Below, piece by piece: positions 1 to 9,653 of a DNA stretch of 64,000 bases; within the stretch, counting starts at the first letter, position 1; every line of letters begins with the position of its first letter. Origin of the DNA: Alphaproteobacteria bacterium (GTDB taxonomy: Bacteria > Pseudomonadota > Alphaproteobacteria > UBA6615). The stretch covers positions 152,033 through 216,032 of the forward strand of contig JAALLF010000005.1 in the NCBI GenBank assembly GCA_011087645.1. Direction: 5' to 3'. The translations under genes were made by a program, and so were the position numbers. The notes beneath the pieces are model-generated. The model made no database searches, was not told the origin of the DNA, and saw only the letters and a list, made by a program, of their open reading frames with translations.

Positions 1-2
1 AG

Positions 3-1724
3 GTCTACACCTACTCGGTGACTGATGGCGACGAGACTGTGATGGCGACGCTGACCATCACCGTCTTCGGCACCAACGATGGTCCTGTTGTAAGCCCGGA
101 CAAGACCGTTTGGGTGCCGGACAGCAACGACAGCCTAGCTATCTTCGATCCGGTCGAGCTACAGGGCTATCAGTTGATGATCGCGCCGGCGACCGATATC
201 GATGGCGACACGCTAACCTACGACGTAACCGCGGTAAACGAAGATTCGCAGCCGAATAACAGCGGTAACGAATACGAGTTGCCGTTCTTCTCCGGTTCGC
301 CTGATGACGGCACGGATGTGTCTCTGTTCGACACCGGTCAGGAAGGCGAGGCCCTGCAGGGTAGCGAGAATATCCTGATGCTGGTGCGGAGCGACCATGA
401 CATTCCGTTCGATACCAGTGGCGCCAACGATCATTTCGGTAATGCACCGGGCAGCGAGTTGGATGTTTATCTGGCAGTCGATCTGAACGGTGATGGCGCT
501 GGCTCGGAGACCGAACAAATCGGTAACCAGCAGGATCTCAACACCTACGATGCGCTGTTCCAAGTGGCCGATGCCGAAACGGCGGTGGAAGCCAACGCCG
601 GCGCGACAGTCACCCAAGGTGTCGATGGACTGTTAGGCTTGGCCGGTGACGATACGGTCGAAGGTACCGGCGGCGCCGATCTGTTGTTCGGCTACGAAGG
701 TAATAACGAGCTAACCGGCAATGCTGGCAACGATACCTTCGTCATCGGTTTCAACGATGGCGGTGTCGATACCATCACCGACTTCGATGATGGTAACGAT
801 GTAATCGGCTTGATCGATCTGGAGTTCAGCGATCTCACTCTCGTCGAGAATGGCGGCGACACCGAAATCTACGCTAACGGCGTCCTGCTGGCCGTCGTAC
901 TCGGTGTGGTTGGTCTAACGAGCGCCGATTTCGACTCGAACGTGGATCCCTTCTGGTTCGATACCGGCGATCGCACCAGTCAAGGCAGCGGTGATTTGCT
1001 GGCTGAGGGCGTCGACGGTGAAATCGTCTGGGGTCTCTATGCTGACGGCGACAACGTCTTCCAGATCGATACGACGACTGGCGACGTGCTGACGGTTGCC
1101 GCAGGCACCAGTGGTGACGCAAACAACGACACATTCATCTCGCTGAATGAATATCTCGCGTTTAATGGTGGCCTCGACGGTACCGATTTGTGGGAGTTCA
1201 TCTTGGATGACTCCACTGGTGGTAATCAGCAGGGTCGGTTTGCCGCGGTTGAGGTTACCGAAAGTGGGGCCACCGGTAGTGGCGATGGCGGCCTCATTGT
1301 TACCGGTTCGGCGGGTATCGACCTGATCTTCGGCAGCACCGAGGGAGACGATCTCTCGGGTCTGGCCGGCGACGACGTCATCTTCGGCGATGGCGGCAGC
1401 GATACGATCAACGGCGGCGCCGGTGATGATGTGCTCGACGGCGGTGCCGGGATAGACTCATTTGTCTATGACGGAGATTCCGATACCCTGAACGACATCG
1501 ATACCATCCTGAACTTCAACGATGCGGAAGACACATTCGACTTCTCATTCTTTACCAACGATGTCGATTTGTTCGCCGATGTGACCTTCAGTACCAGTGG
1601 AGATGGCGATATCGTTGTCGAGATTTCTGGCGAAAGTGCTGCTGAGCTTGATGGTACGTTCGGAATGAACGCTACGATCGACGGCACCAGCACCGCTGAT
1701 GAGGTCGCTCTAACCATCGTTTAA
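3..1724 (+). CDS. Large RTX/VCBS-type calcium-binding adhesin-like protein, C-terminal part (5' end outside window)
   Basis: The reading frame is open from the window edge, and its first residues (VYTYSVTDGDETV, then LTITVFGTNDGP) are the end of a VCBS/cadherin-like repeat, so the true start lies upstream and the GTG at 18 is not the start. Two blocks of glycine/aspartate nonapeptides follow (about nt 620-740 and 1300-1450, for example GGAGDDVLDGGAG), which in RTX proteins form calcium-binding beta-rolls. Between them sits an EF-hand-like loop, DANNDTFISLNE, near nt 1115. The C-terminus is free of RTX repeats and ends in a hydrophobic tail (ALTIV), as type I secretion substrates do. The exporter genes follow directly. 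It is probably a secreted or surface adhesin; a secreted enzyme whose catalytic part lies upstream cannot be excluded. Confidence 0.85.
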   Translation, partial: VYTYSVTDGDETVMATLTITVFGTNDGPVVSPDKTVWVPDSNDSLAIFDPVELQGYQLMIAPATDIDGDTLTYDVTAVNEDSQPNNSGNEYELPFFSGSPDDGTDVSLFDTGQEGEALQGSENILMLVRSDHDIPFDTSGANDHFGNAPGSELDVYLAVDLNGDGAGSETEQIGNQQDLNTYDALFQVADAETAVEANAGATVTQGVDGLLGLAGDDTVEGTGGADLLFGYEGNNELTGNAGNDTFVIGFNDGGVDTITDFDDGNDVIGLIDLEFSDLTLVENGGDTEIYANGVLLAVVLGVVGLTSADFDSNVDPFWFDTGDRTSQGSGDLLAEGVDGEIVWGLYADGDNVFQIDTTTGDVLTVAAGTSGDANNDTFISLNEYLAFNGGLDGTDLWEFILDDSTGGNQQGRFAAVEVTESGATGSGDGGLIVTGSAGIDLIFGSTEGDDLSGLAGDDVIFGDGGSDTINGGAGDDVLDGGAGIDSFVYDGDSDTLNDIDTILNFNDAEDTFDFSFFTNDVDLFADVTFSTSGDGDIVVEISGESAAELDGTFGMNATIDGTSTADEVALTIV

Positions 1725-1750
1725 TTCGCGACCTAATGCGATTAAGTAAC

Positions 1751-1784
1751 AGGGCGGGTGGCGAAGGCTACCCGCCCTTTTTCT
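1751..1784 (+). terminator. Rho-independent terminator after the RTX gene
   Basis: A perfect 9-bp stem (AGGGCGGGT at 1751-1759 pairing with ACCCGCCCT at 1770-1778) has a 10-nt loop and runs into TTTTT. It lies 27 bp after the RTX stop codon, so the exporter genes probably have their own promoter. Confidence 0.85.
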
Positions 1785-1812
1785 TTGCCTGGACCGATTG
1801 TATCTCGACGGT

Positions 1813-1882
1813 CTCATCCTTTGGCCCTCGACCGGCTCAGGATGAATTAAAGCCCTCATGGTGAGTTGGTCGAACCATGAGG
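1813..1882. repeat. Pair of palindromic intergenic repeats (REP-like)
   Basis: Two neighbouring palindromes are visible: TCATCCT (1814-1820) with AGGATGA (1839-1845), and CCTCATGGT (1854-1862) with ACCATGAGG (1874-1882). The loops carry degenerate GGTCGAA/GGCTCAG cores related to the elements at 40.5 and 43.7 kb. The rest of the 339-bp gap 1725-2063 holds only the terminator and presumably the promoter of the exporter operon. Confidence 0.6.
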
Positions 1883-2063
1883 ACAGTCGCGGCTCTCACT
1901 GCCCTTCTAACCAATAGTTAACGTCTGTCGGGCACATTTAACTGCTGGGTGACAGGGGCGCCGGAAGCCGTATCGGCGGATGGTGCCCGATTCGTCGTTT
2001 TGCGTTAAACTATTGCCGCCGTTACGAGAATTAGGTTAGACGGACACCTAACGGATTATCTGA

Positions 2064-4565
2064 ATGGACGATAAAGTCACTCCCATTTCGCCCGAAGCCG
2101 CGCTCGCCGCGGCGCGCGAGGCCGCCAAAGCCGCTGATGGCACGCCGGCGGGCGAGAGTGCCGCCAAACCGGCGGTGCCGCCGGGCAAGGACGCCGTCGC
2201 CCAGGCCATGGCCGAGCGGGCAGCCGCCGTTGCGGCGACCGAAACCGCCGCCGCCCCTGCGACGCCGGCTGCCGCAGATGCAAATCCCGCGGGGGGTGAA
2301 ACGCCTGCTGCCGTTAAACACAAGGCCGGGTCCGACGAACCGCTGATCAAATGCCTGGCCTATATGGCGCGCCATTACGGCAACCCCCAGCCCGCCGAGG
2401 CTCTGGTCGCCGGTCTGCCGATCGCCGAGCAGGGATTGAGCTGGCAGACCTTCGAGCGCGCCGCTGACCGCGCCGGCATGACTATCGAGCGTATGCCCCA
2501 CAAGCTCAAGAAATTCAGCGCCCAGGAGCTGCCGGCCATCCTGATTATGAAAGATGGCGGCGCCGTCGTCTTGACCAGCATCAAGAAGGTCGGCGCCAAG
2601 AAGGCGACCTATTGGGCCGAGATCGTCAGTCCGGAAGAAGGCATGGCCGATGGCGGCGCGGTCGCCGAGCGCACCTTCGAGGAATTGGCCCGCGACTATT
2701 CTGGCAACGCCATATTGGTGCGCCCCGATACGGTCGCCGAAGATGTGGTCGATGGGGTTTCGGGCAAATCGCCCAACGCCTGGTTCTGGAGCGCCTTCCT
2801 GCCCAATGCCTGGATCTACCGCCAGGTGCTGCTCGGCACGGTGTTTATCAACCTGTTCGCGCTGGCCATGCCCCTGTTCATCATGAACGTATATGACCGG
2901 GTGGTGCCCAACAACGCGGTCGAGACCCTATGGGCGCTGGCCATCGGCGTCGCGGTGGCCGGGCTGCTCGATTTCGTGTTGCGGGGCTTGCGCTCCTATT
3001 TCGTCGATATCGCCAGCCGGCGCTCCGACGTCACCCTGGCCAACCGTATCTTCGACCGGGTGCTGGGCGCCGGTCTGGCTTTTAAGGGTCAGTCGTCCGG
3101 CGCGCGCGCCAATGTGTTGCGCGAATACGAGACCCTGCGCGACTTCTTCAACTCCGCGACCCTGAGCACCTTTGGCGACATTCCGTTCATCTTCCTATTC
3201 GTCGGCGTGATCTGGCTGGTCGCCGGCAATATCGCCCTGGTGCCCCTGCTCACCGTGCCCATCGTCATCGTCGTTGTGTTGCTGACCCAGATCCCCCTGA
3301 ACCGGGTCATCGCCCAATCCTTCGCCACGGCGGCAGAGAAAAACAGCGTTCTGTTCGAGACCCTGAACGGTCTCGAGACCTTGAAGAGCCTGGGCGCGGA
3401 AAGCTGGGCGGCGGATAAGTGGGAGCGCTCGGTCGCCGAATCGATCCGCACCAGCGTTAAAAGCCGGCTGATCTCTTCGATCAGTCTGAATATCATCGTC
3501 ATTGCCCAGATTCTCTCAGCGGTCGCCATTATGGTGTTGGGCGTGGCCGCCATTCATGAGGGCGAGATCACCGCCGGCGCGTTGATCGCCGCGGTTATCT
3601 TGAGCGCGCGCACCATCGCCCCGCTGGGCCAGGTGGCCGGCGTGCTGTCCCAACTCTACCGCGCCCGCCTGGCCTATAAGGCCCTGCAGATGCTTATGGA
3701 GGCGCCCCAGGAACGTCCGGCCAAGGCGCGTTTCGTCTTTAAGGCGGAGCTCAAAGGCGACGTCGAACTACGCGATCTCACCTTCACCTATCCCAGCGAG
3801 AAGACGCCGGCGCTCAAAAATATCTCGTTCAAGCTCAAGGCCGGCGAAAAGGTTGCGATATTGGGGCCGATCGGGTCGGGCAAGAGCACCATCCTGAAGC
3901 TGCTGTTGAAGCTGTACGAACCCGATAGCGGCTCGGTCATGCTCGACGATATTGACGCCAGCCATGTCGATCCGGCGATGGTGCGGTCGCAAGTGGGTTA
4001 TATGCCGCAAAACGCGCAACTGTTCAGCGGCACCATTCGCACCAATATCGCGTTGCATGCACCCCATTCCGGCGATGAAGAGCTGGTGCGCGCGGCCCGT
4101 CAGTCGGGCGCCTTGGAATGGATCAACCAGCGCTCGGCCGGGTTCGACGCCCCCGTGGGCGAACGCGGCGATGGGTTGTCCGGGGGGCAACGCCAGTCGG
4201 TGGCGCTGGCCCGGGCGTTCCTGCGCGATCCGCCCGTACTCTTGCTCGACGAGCCGACCAGCGACATGGATTCCATGAGCGAGCGGGTCTTTATCAAGCA
4301 GATGAAAGAACAAGCCGCCGACAAGACGGTCATCGTCGTCACTCACACACCGGCGCTGCTCGAACTAGTCGACCGCCTGATCGTGCTCGACCGTAATGGC
4401 GTCCAAGCGGATGGGCCGAAGGAGCAGGTTATGGCGGCCTTGCGACGGCGCCAAACCGAGAAGGCCAACCAGCCGGCGGCGCCGTTGCCATCGGGCGAAA
4501 CACTCCCCACATCTGACGCTACACCGGGCGAACCGGCGCAGGCGGCGTCGGGTCAAAACGACTGA
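2064..4565 (+). CDS. Type I secretion system ABC exporter (LapB/LssB-like permease-ATPase)
   Basis: This inner-membrane ABC exporter should power secretion of the RTX protein upstream. After an Ala/Pro-rich N-terminal extension of about 90 residues comes a C39-peptidase-like domain (about 93-220) without the QxxxxDCGxxC active-site motif, typical of the degenerate substrate-docking domain of adhesin and RTX exporters. The transmembrane domain spans about 245-510. The ATPase domain has Walker A GPIGSGKS at 601-608, the signature LSGGQ at 705-709, and Walker B ending in DEP at 729-731. At 833 residues it is longer than the usual 710-730 because of the N-terminal extension and a 40-residue Pro/Ala C-terminal tail. 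The adaptor gene starts 11 bp downstream. The export role is inferred from family and position. Confidence 0.92.
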   Translation: MDDKVTPISPEAALAAAREAAKAADGTPAGESAAKPAVPPGKDAVAQAMAERAAAVAATETAAAPATPAAADANPAGGETPAAVKHKAGSDEPLIKCLAYMARHYGNPQPAEALVAGLPIAEQGLSWQTFERAADRAGMTIERMPHKLKKFSAQELPAILIMKDGGAVVLTSIKKVGAKKATYWAEIVSPEEGMADGGAVAERTFEELARDYSGNAILVRPDTVAEDVVDGVSGKSPNAWFWSAFLPNAWIYRQVLLGTVFINLFALAMPLFIMNVYDRVVPNNAVETLWALAIGVAVAGLLDFVLRGLRSYFVDIASRRSDVTLANRIFDRVLGAGLAFKGQSSGARANVLREYETLRDFFNSATLSTFGDIPFIFLFVGVIWLVAGNIALVPLLTVPIVIVVVLLTQIPLNRVIAQSFATAAEKNSVLFETLNGLETLKSLGAESWAADKWERSVAESIRTSVKSRLISSISLNIIVIAQILSAVAIMVLGVAAIHEGEITAGALIAAVILSARTIAPLGQVAGVLSQLYRARLAYKALQMLMEAPQERPAKARFVFKAELKGDVELRDLTFTYPSEKTPALKNISFKLKAGEKVAILGPIGSGKSTILKLLLKLYEPDSGSVMLDDIDASHVDPAMVRSQVGYMPQNAQLFSGTIRTNIALHAPHSGDEELVRAARQSGALEWINQRSAGFDAPVGERGDGLSGGQRQSVALARAFLRDPPVLLLDEPTSDMDSMSERVFIKQMKEQAADKTVIVVTHTPALLELVDRLIVLDRNGVQADGPKEQVMAALRRRQTEKANQPAAPLPSGETLPTSDATPGEPAQAASGQND

Positions 4566-4576
4566 CGGATAAGCCG

Positions 4577-5893
4577 ATGACCATGGCCAATAATGGGGGC
4601 AATCCCACAGGCATTAGCGCCGACCTTCTGCGCCCGCCCCGGCGCTGGACCAATGGTCTGCTGCTTTTCGTTGTGGTCACTGTGGCCGCGCTGATCGGGT
4701 GGGCTTGGTGGGCCGAGTTGGAAGAGGTGACGTCGGGAGCCGGCCAGGTCATTCCGGCCAGTAAGATCAAGGTTGTCCAAAACTTGGAGGGCGGCATTGT
4801 CTCGGAGATCCTGACCAAGGATGGCGCCGAGGTGACGGAAGGTCAGGTCCTGCTGCGCATCGATCCCACCGGGTTCGGCGCCCGCCTCAATGAGAGCTTA
4901 GGCCGGCAAGCCGGTATGGAAGTCACCCTGACCCGCTTGCGCGCCGAAGCAGAGGGAACCGAACCCGAATTCAGCGACGAGCTGATTGCTAAATGGCCCG
5001 ACCTGGTATCGCGTGAGTTGACGCTGTTCATATCGCGCCGCGATGAGCTACAGGCTTCTCTGAATGCCCTCAGCCAGTTGGTGCGCCAGCGCTCGCAGGA
5101 AGTGGCAGAGAAGCGCAACGAAATTCGCGTGCTTGGCCGCAGCTTGGCATTGGCCCAGGAAGAACTCGACCTTATGCGTCCGGCGGTACGCGACGGTATC
5201 GTGTCGCGAGTTGAGCTGTTTCGCGCCGAAGCCCGCGTAAACGATCTCGATGGCCAGTTGTCGTCGGCGCGGCTGTCGTTGCCGCGAATTCAAGCGTCTC
5301 TGGCTGAATCGAAACAGCGTTTGGAAGAGCGCGAGAAGCAATTCCGCTCCGAAGCCTTGCTCGAGCGCAATACGATCGAAGTCGAACTGTCGGCAATGAC
5401 CGAAACCATTAGCGCCGAACAGGACCGGGTGGCGCGTACCGATGTGCGCTCGCCGGTCGACGGTATTATCAAGGAAATAAAGGTCACCACGATCGGCCAG
5501 GTGGTCCAGCCGGGCCTCGATTTGGTCGAGATTGTGCCGCTTGATGATTCTCTGCTGATTGAGGCCGAAGTGCGGCCCGCCGACATTGCCTTCCTGCGCC
5601 CCGGTCAGCCGGCGGTGGTCAAGCTGACGGCCTATGATTTTACCCTCTACGGAACATTGGAGGGTGAGCTCGAGCGGATCAGCGCCGATACCATCGAGGA
5701 TGAGCAGGGCGAGCGGTTTTTCAAGATTCTAGTCCGTACCAAGCGCAATTTCCTCGGCGAAGAAGTGGCCGGCAATTCGATTTTGCCGGGCATGGTGGCC
5801 CAGGTTGATGTGATCACCGGCAAGAAGACAGTGCTGCAATACATCACCAGCCCGCTGTTGCGGGTGCAGGGACAGGCGCTGCGCGAGCGTTGA
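4577..5893 (+). CDS. HlyD-family periplasmic adaptor (membrane fusion protein) of type I secretion
   Basis: The protein has a short cytoplasmic N-terminus, one transmembrane helix (about residues 26-46), a first biotinyl/lipoyl-like half (GQVIPASKIKVVQNLEGG), a long coiled-coil hairpin (about 110-270), the second lipoyl half (VRSPVDGIIKEIKV) and a C-terminal beta-barrel ending in GMVAQVDVITGKKTVLQYI. This is the full HlyD/LapC order at normal length (438 aa). It bridges the ABC exporter to an outer-membrane TolC-like pore, which is not encoded in the window. The first ATG (4577) is only two codons before a second ATG (4583); either could be the start. Confidence 0.92.
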   Translation: MTMANNGGNPTGISADLLRPPRRWTNGLLLFVVVTVAALIGWAWWAELEEVTSGAGQVIPASKIKVVQNLEGGIVSEILTKDGAEVTEGQVLLRIDPTGFGARLNESLGRQAGMEVTLTRLRAEAEGTEPEFSDELIAKWPDLVSRELTLFISRRDELQASLNALSQLVRQRSQEVAEKRNEIRVLGRSLALAQEELDLMRPAVRDGIVSRVELFRAEARVNDLDGQLSSARLSLPRIQASLAESKQRLEEREKQFRSEALLERNTIEVELSAMTETISAEQDRVARTDVRSPVDGIIKEIKVTTIGQVVQPGLDLVEIVPLDDSLLIEAEVRPADIAFLRPGQPAVVKLTAYDFTLYGTLEGELERISADTIEDEQGERFFKILVRTKRNFLGEEVAGNSILPGMVAQVDVITGKKTVLQYITSPLLRVQGQALRER

Positions 5894-6086
5894 GCGCGTC
5901 GTCTCAGTGCGGCTTAACCCTGTTCGGTCGTGACGGTCGCCGCCGACCCCTCATCAAGATTATGTGTCCACGCCATGGCTTCAATTTATGTCGTGAATCA
6001 TCATATTAAACGGTAGGATTTTACCTAGTAGCGATTGCGGTTCGACCCGGTTCGCATATGATAGTACCGGTTTTGGAGAGAGTAAT

Positions 6087-6587
6087 TTGCGCCTTCAGTA
6101 CAACAGATGGATGAGGATGGGGCAGCTCAGCGGGCTGGTCTGTGCCTTCCTGTATCTGCTGGCCGTTGCCGCGCCATTGGTGTTGGGGGCGATACCGGCG
6201 AATGCTCTGAGCTGGGCGCTTTACTATGAGGTCGGCCGCTCGTTCTCATTGCTCAAAATGGTTGGCGAGGCCCAATCCCTGACCTGGATGTGGTTCGTGA
6301 TCTTCACCCTGTCGGTGGTGATCTGTTTCCTCGATATTCGCCGCGAGCGGTTCTTCGTCAGCAGTTTCGTTTTAATTCTGCTGCTCGGCGTCACCCTTGG
6401 GGTGGTCTACATGGATTTCATTCTGCAGTTTCAGTATGAGGTCCGCGTCAGTCTCATCTCGCCGTGGTTGAAGATTGCCTTTTTGGTGATCTGCGGAAAC
6501 TTCATGTATCTCGCACTACGGTCGCGATTTTTTCAATATCGCCGCCTTCACCGTGCCCAAAAGGCTGAGCGCGAAGCCGCATCCTGA
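6087..6587 (+). CDS. Unknown four-helix membrane protein
   Basis: I do not recognise the family. Four hydrophobic segments are visible (about residues 14-37, 67-87, 93-115 and 128-146), and the C-terminus is positively charged and probably cytoplasmic. The TTG at 6087 is preferred as start because GGAGAG (6075-6080) lies 6 nt before it; an in-frame ATG at 6111 is the alternative and would remove eight residues. It stands alone, 193 bp after the secretion operon, and nothing nearby indicates its role. Confidence 0.6.
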   Translation: MRLQYNRWMRMGQLSGLVCAFLYLLAVAAPLVLGAIPANALSWALYYEVGRSFSLLKMVGEAQSLTWMWFVIFTLSVVICFLDIRRERFFVSSFVLILLLGVTLGVVYMDFILQFQYEVRVSLISPWLKIAFLVICGNFMYLALRSRFFQYRRLHRAQKAEREAAS

Positions 6588-6749
6588 GCCGAACCGCCCG
6601 CGGATCAGCCGCTAACAACCGACCCAGCCAAATTCACCGCCGACTTGATCGTGGAATAATGCCGCGCGTCCGGTGTTTGTTGGATGATGGGGGCGTTGTC
6701 ACATAGCGGCAAAGTGCGCGCAAAGAGGCGGGCTATGATTGCCAGGGGC

Positions 6750-6839
6750 TGGCGGAGGGAGTGGGATTCGAACCCACGATACAGTTGCCTGTATACACGC
6801 TTTCCAAGCGTGCGCCTTCAGCCACTCGGCCACCCCTCC
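6750..6839 (-). tRNA. tRNA-Ser (anticodon GGA)
   Basis: Read on the minus strand, the acceptor GGAGGGG (6839-6833) pairs with the 3' CCCTCC plus discriminator G, and CCA is encoded (6752-6750). The anticodon loop reads CTTGGAAAG, giving GGA, which reads UCC and UCU. A long variable arm is present between the anticodon arm and GGTTCGAATCC, as expected for a class II serine tRNA of 90 nt. Confidence 0.97.
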
Positions 6840-7100
6840 GTACCCAGAAGCACCACATCTCTGTGCGGTAACGATCGCGCGGATATGCGGTCGGCCAGGA
6901 CTATAATCAGCAACCCGGCGATTGCAACCGCTGGCGGGCGCGGTACTATGGATGACAGTATTTTTTCGCCGGCCAGGCGTTGCGGGCCGGTTGATGACCC
7001 GTCCGGTGCTGACCGTTTTAACGCGGAATAAAGGGCATTACACACGCCATTATCGGCTAATACGGCGTAATCTTTAGCAAAATCAACGGGAGTAGTTCTT

Positions 7101-7514
7101 GTGTGCGCGGCACCTTCTGAGTTCGAATATAAATCGACTGACGAAAATACAGGAGAAGCGCCCGCCCCACGCCGGGCCCGCAAGATCATGATTGTCGGGC
7201 GTATCATTGGTTGGTTGCTCGTTATTGTCGGGATTGTGATCTTGGCGAGGGACCTGCTCGGCTTAATCAATGATGGCACTTTTGCGCCGGTTGCCGCTGG
7301 CGAACTTTGGTTTTCGCTCCATCAGGGTAGCCTGATGCTGGCCGAACCCGTGGTCTCGCGCTATATCCCGCTCATTGGACCGTGGCTCTGGCATCCGGTC
7401 ATTTCGACCACGTTGACCTGGCCGGCTTTTCTAGTTGTCGGCGTGCCTGGCTTAATTCTGAGCTACGTTTTCCGCCGGCGCCCGCGCCTGCGCCCCAAGG
7501 CCGCCACGGCCTAA
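7101..7514 (+). CDS. Unknown small membrane protein with two transmembrane helices
   Basis: The protein has 137 residues with a polar N-terminus of about 30 residues, one helix (about 33-57), a short periplasmic stretch containing LWFSLHQGSLMLAEPV, a second helix (about 105-128) and a basic tail rich in Arg and Pro. The start is GTG at 7101 with GGGAG about 8 nt upstream. It is convergent with lepA (38 bp between stop codons). I know similar unnamed proteins from alphaproteobacteria but no function. Confidence 0.6.
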   Translation: MCAAPSEFEYKSTDENTGEAPAPRRARKIMIVGRIIGWLLVIVGIVILARDLLGLINDGTFAPVAAGELWFSLHQGSLMLAEPVVSRYIPLIGPWLWHPVISTTLTWPAFLVVGVPGLILSYVFRRRPRLRPKAATA

Positions 7515-7552
7515 ACTCTCAGCAGGGCGCCTTCCGGCTTACTTATTCAGCT

Positions 7553-9355
7553 CTAGCTGTCGTCCATCCGCAGCGCGGCGATAAAGGCCGATTGCGGAAT
7601 TTCCACATTGCCGTATTGGCGCATGCGCTTCTTGCCGGCTTTTTGCTTTTCCAACAATTTGCGCTTGCGCGTAATGTCGCCGCCATAGCATTTCGAGGTG
7701 ACGTCCTTGCGCATGGCGCTGACGGTCTCGCGGGCGATCACCTTGCCGCCGATCACCGCCTGCAGGGCGACCTTGAACAATTGGCGCGGGACCAGGTCCT
7801 TCAGCCGTGTGCATAAGGCCCGGCCGCGGCTTTCGGCCTGGCCGCGATGGACGATCATGGACAGGGCATCGACGGGATCGCCGTTGATCAGAATATCGAC
7901 TTTGACCAGATCGCCCGCGCGGTAGCTCTCCAGCTCATAGTCGAAACTGGCGTAGCCGCGGCTGACTGACTTAAGTCGGTCGTAGAAATCGAACACCACC
8001 TCGTTCAGCGGCAGCAAATAAGTCGCCATTGCCCGGCCGCCAACATAGGTCAGATCGAGCTGTTCGCCGCGCCGGTCGGTGCAAAGCTGTAGGATCGCCC
8101 CGAGATATTCATCGGGCACCATGATATTAGCCTTGATCCACGGCTCCTCGATGCTGGTGATTCGAGTGACGTCGGGGAAATCGGACGGGTTGTGGAGGTC
8201 TATCGAGGTCCCGTCGGTCAGATGGATCTTGTAGACTACCGACGGGGCGGTGGCGATCAAATCCAGGTCGAACTCGCGCTCGAGACGTTCTTGCACGATC
8301 TCCATGTGCAACAGGCCGAGAAATCCGCAGCGGAAGCCAACCCCCAGGGCGGCGCTGTTTTCCGGGTCGAAATGAAAACTGGCGTCATTGAGGTGCAGTT
8401 TGGCGAGGCTTTCGCGCAGATCTTCATAGTCGGCCGCATCGGCGGGAAACAGCGAGCAGAAGACCACCGGCACCGAGGGTTTGAAACCCGGCAACGGCGC
8501 TTCCACCGGGTTACGGTCGTCGGTGACCGTGTCACCGACCTGGCAGTCGGCGACCGCCTTGATCGAGGCGGTAAAAAAGCCGATCTCGCCAGGCCCCAGC
8601 GCGTCCAATTCGGTGCGCGCGGGGGTAAAGACGCCGATCCGGTCGATTTGATATGACTTGCCGGTCGCCATCATGCGGATTTTCTGACCCTTGGCCAGGC
8701 GGCCATGCTTAACCCGTACCAGGGCGACGACGCCCAGATAGGGGTCGTACCAGCTATCGACCAGCAACGCCTGCGGCAGCGCGTCAGCGTCGCCTTCGGG
8801 CGCCGGCAGGCGCTCGACCAGGGCTTCCAATACGTCTTCGATGCCCTGACCCGATTTCGCCGACATCTCGACCGCGTCGGAGGCGTCGAGGCCGATCACT
8901 TCTTCGATCTGTTCGCGCACCTGTTGCGGTTCAGATGCCGGCAGATCGATCTTATTGAGCACCGGCACGATCTCATGGCCGGCGTCGATCGCTAGATAGG
9001 CGTTCGCTAGGGTTTGCGCTTCCACACCTTGGCTGGAATCAACCACCAGCAACGAGCCTTCGCACGCCGCCAGCGAGCGCGAGACCTCGTAGGAGAAGTC
9101 CACATGGCCCGGCGTATCCATCAAGTTCAGCGCATAGGTCACACCGTCGCGCGCGGTATAGGTTAAGCGCACGGTCTGCGCCTTGATGGTGATGCCGCGC
9201 TCGCGTTCCAATTCCATGGAATCGAGAACTTGTTCCGACATTTCGCGGGCGCTCAAGCCGCCGCAATGCTGGATCAGCCGATCCGCCAAGGTCGACTTAC
9301 CATGGTCGATATGGGCGATGATGGCGAAATTTCGAACGTGAGAAAGGTCGGTCAT
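7553..9355 (-). CDS. lepA: Elongation factor 4 (LepA), back-translocating GTPase
   Basis: EF4 is a ribosome-associated translational GTPase that remodels stalled or mis-translocated ribosomes. G1 is AHIDHGKST (residues 14-22), the switch region is [13 protein letters not shown]3 is DTPGH (about 79-83) and G4 is NKIDLP (about 134-139). The EF-G-like domains and the LepA-specific C-terminal domain ([25 protein letters not shown]) follow. The length of 600 residues is normal. It is transcribed alone or together with pheT upstream; the 298-bp gap between them carries DnaA-box-like sites. Confidence 0.98.
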   Translation of the reverse strand: MTDLSHVRNFAIIAHIDHGKSTLADRLIQHCGGLSAREMSEQVLDSMELERERGITIKAQTVRLTYTARDGVTYALNLMDTPGHVDFSYEVSRSLAACEGSLLVVDSSQGVEAQTLANAYLAIDAGHEIVPVLNKIDLPASEPQQVREQIEEVIGLDASDAVEMSAKSGQGIEDVLEALVERLPAPEGDADALPQALLVDSWYDPYLGVVALVRVKHGRLAKGQKIRMMATGKSYQIDRIGVFTPARTELDALGPGEIGFFTASIKAVADCQVGDTVTDDRNPVEAPLPGFKPSVPVVFCSLFPADAADYEDLRESLAKLHLNDASFHFDPENSAALGVGFRCGFLGLLHMEIVQERLEREFDLDLIATAPSVVYKIHLTDGTSIDLHNPSDFPDVTRITSIEEPWIKANIMVPDEYLGAILQLCTDRRGEQLDLTYVGGRAMATYLLPLNEVVFDFYDRLKSVSRGYASFDYELESYRAGDLVKVDILINGDPVDALSMIVHRGQAESRGRALCTRLKDLVPRQLFKVALQAVIGGKVIARETVSAMRKDVTSKCYGGDITRKRKLLEKQKAGKKRMRQYGNVEIPQSAFIAALRMDDS

Positions 9356-9414
9356 CGGCGGCTGTTAATCAATTTCCTAAAGCGGAACAGGTTGAGAACC
9401 CGCTGGTAAAACCC

Positions 9415-9617
9415 TGTGGAAAATTTTTCCAGAGAACCCCGCCCGTTATAGTGATCTGATTTAAATCCACTTAGTTCTACCCAATTTTCCCCAGGGCCAT
9501 TCACAGTCTGTGGATGAATCACTCATAAATAACAACATGTTATTAAGATAGACAATGAACGCCTCGAACTTAGTACCTGTTGTTACGCGATATCGCCAAG
9601 GGGTAATTTTATCCACA
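9415..9617. promoter_or_regulatory. AT-rich intergenic region with clustered DnaA-box-like sites
   Basis: Between lepA and pheT (9356-9653) the base composition drops and several DnaA-type 9-mers appear: TTATCCACA at 9609-9617 (perfect), TTTTCCACA on the minus strand at 9415-9423 (fits TTWTNCACA), and TCATCCACA on the minus strand at 9509-9517 (one mismatch). TTTTCCCCA near 9485 is also one mismatch away. An AT-rich stretch with AACATGTT lies between them (about 9520-9550). This could be a replication origin, a DnaA-titration site or a DnaA-regulated promoter for lepA; the sequence alone does not decide. Confidence 0.4.
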
Positions 9618-9653
9618 ATTCGCCGAGCAGAACGATCCCGCCAGAGGGGAAAA

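Noticed and set aside
2031..2501. Minus-strand ORFs over the exporter N-terminus and similar antisense frames elsewhere
   Set aside because: They are the usual long antisense shadows of GC-rich coding DNA, rich in Arg, Gly and Ala, without recognisable domains.
6684..7031. Plus-strand ORF of 115 codons containing REWDSNPR...[18 protein letters not shown]
   Set aside because: It is the well-known false translation across the antisense strand of tRNA-Ser at 6750-6839, with no Shine-Dalgarno and no family outside the tRNA overlap.
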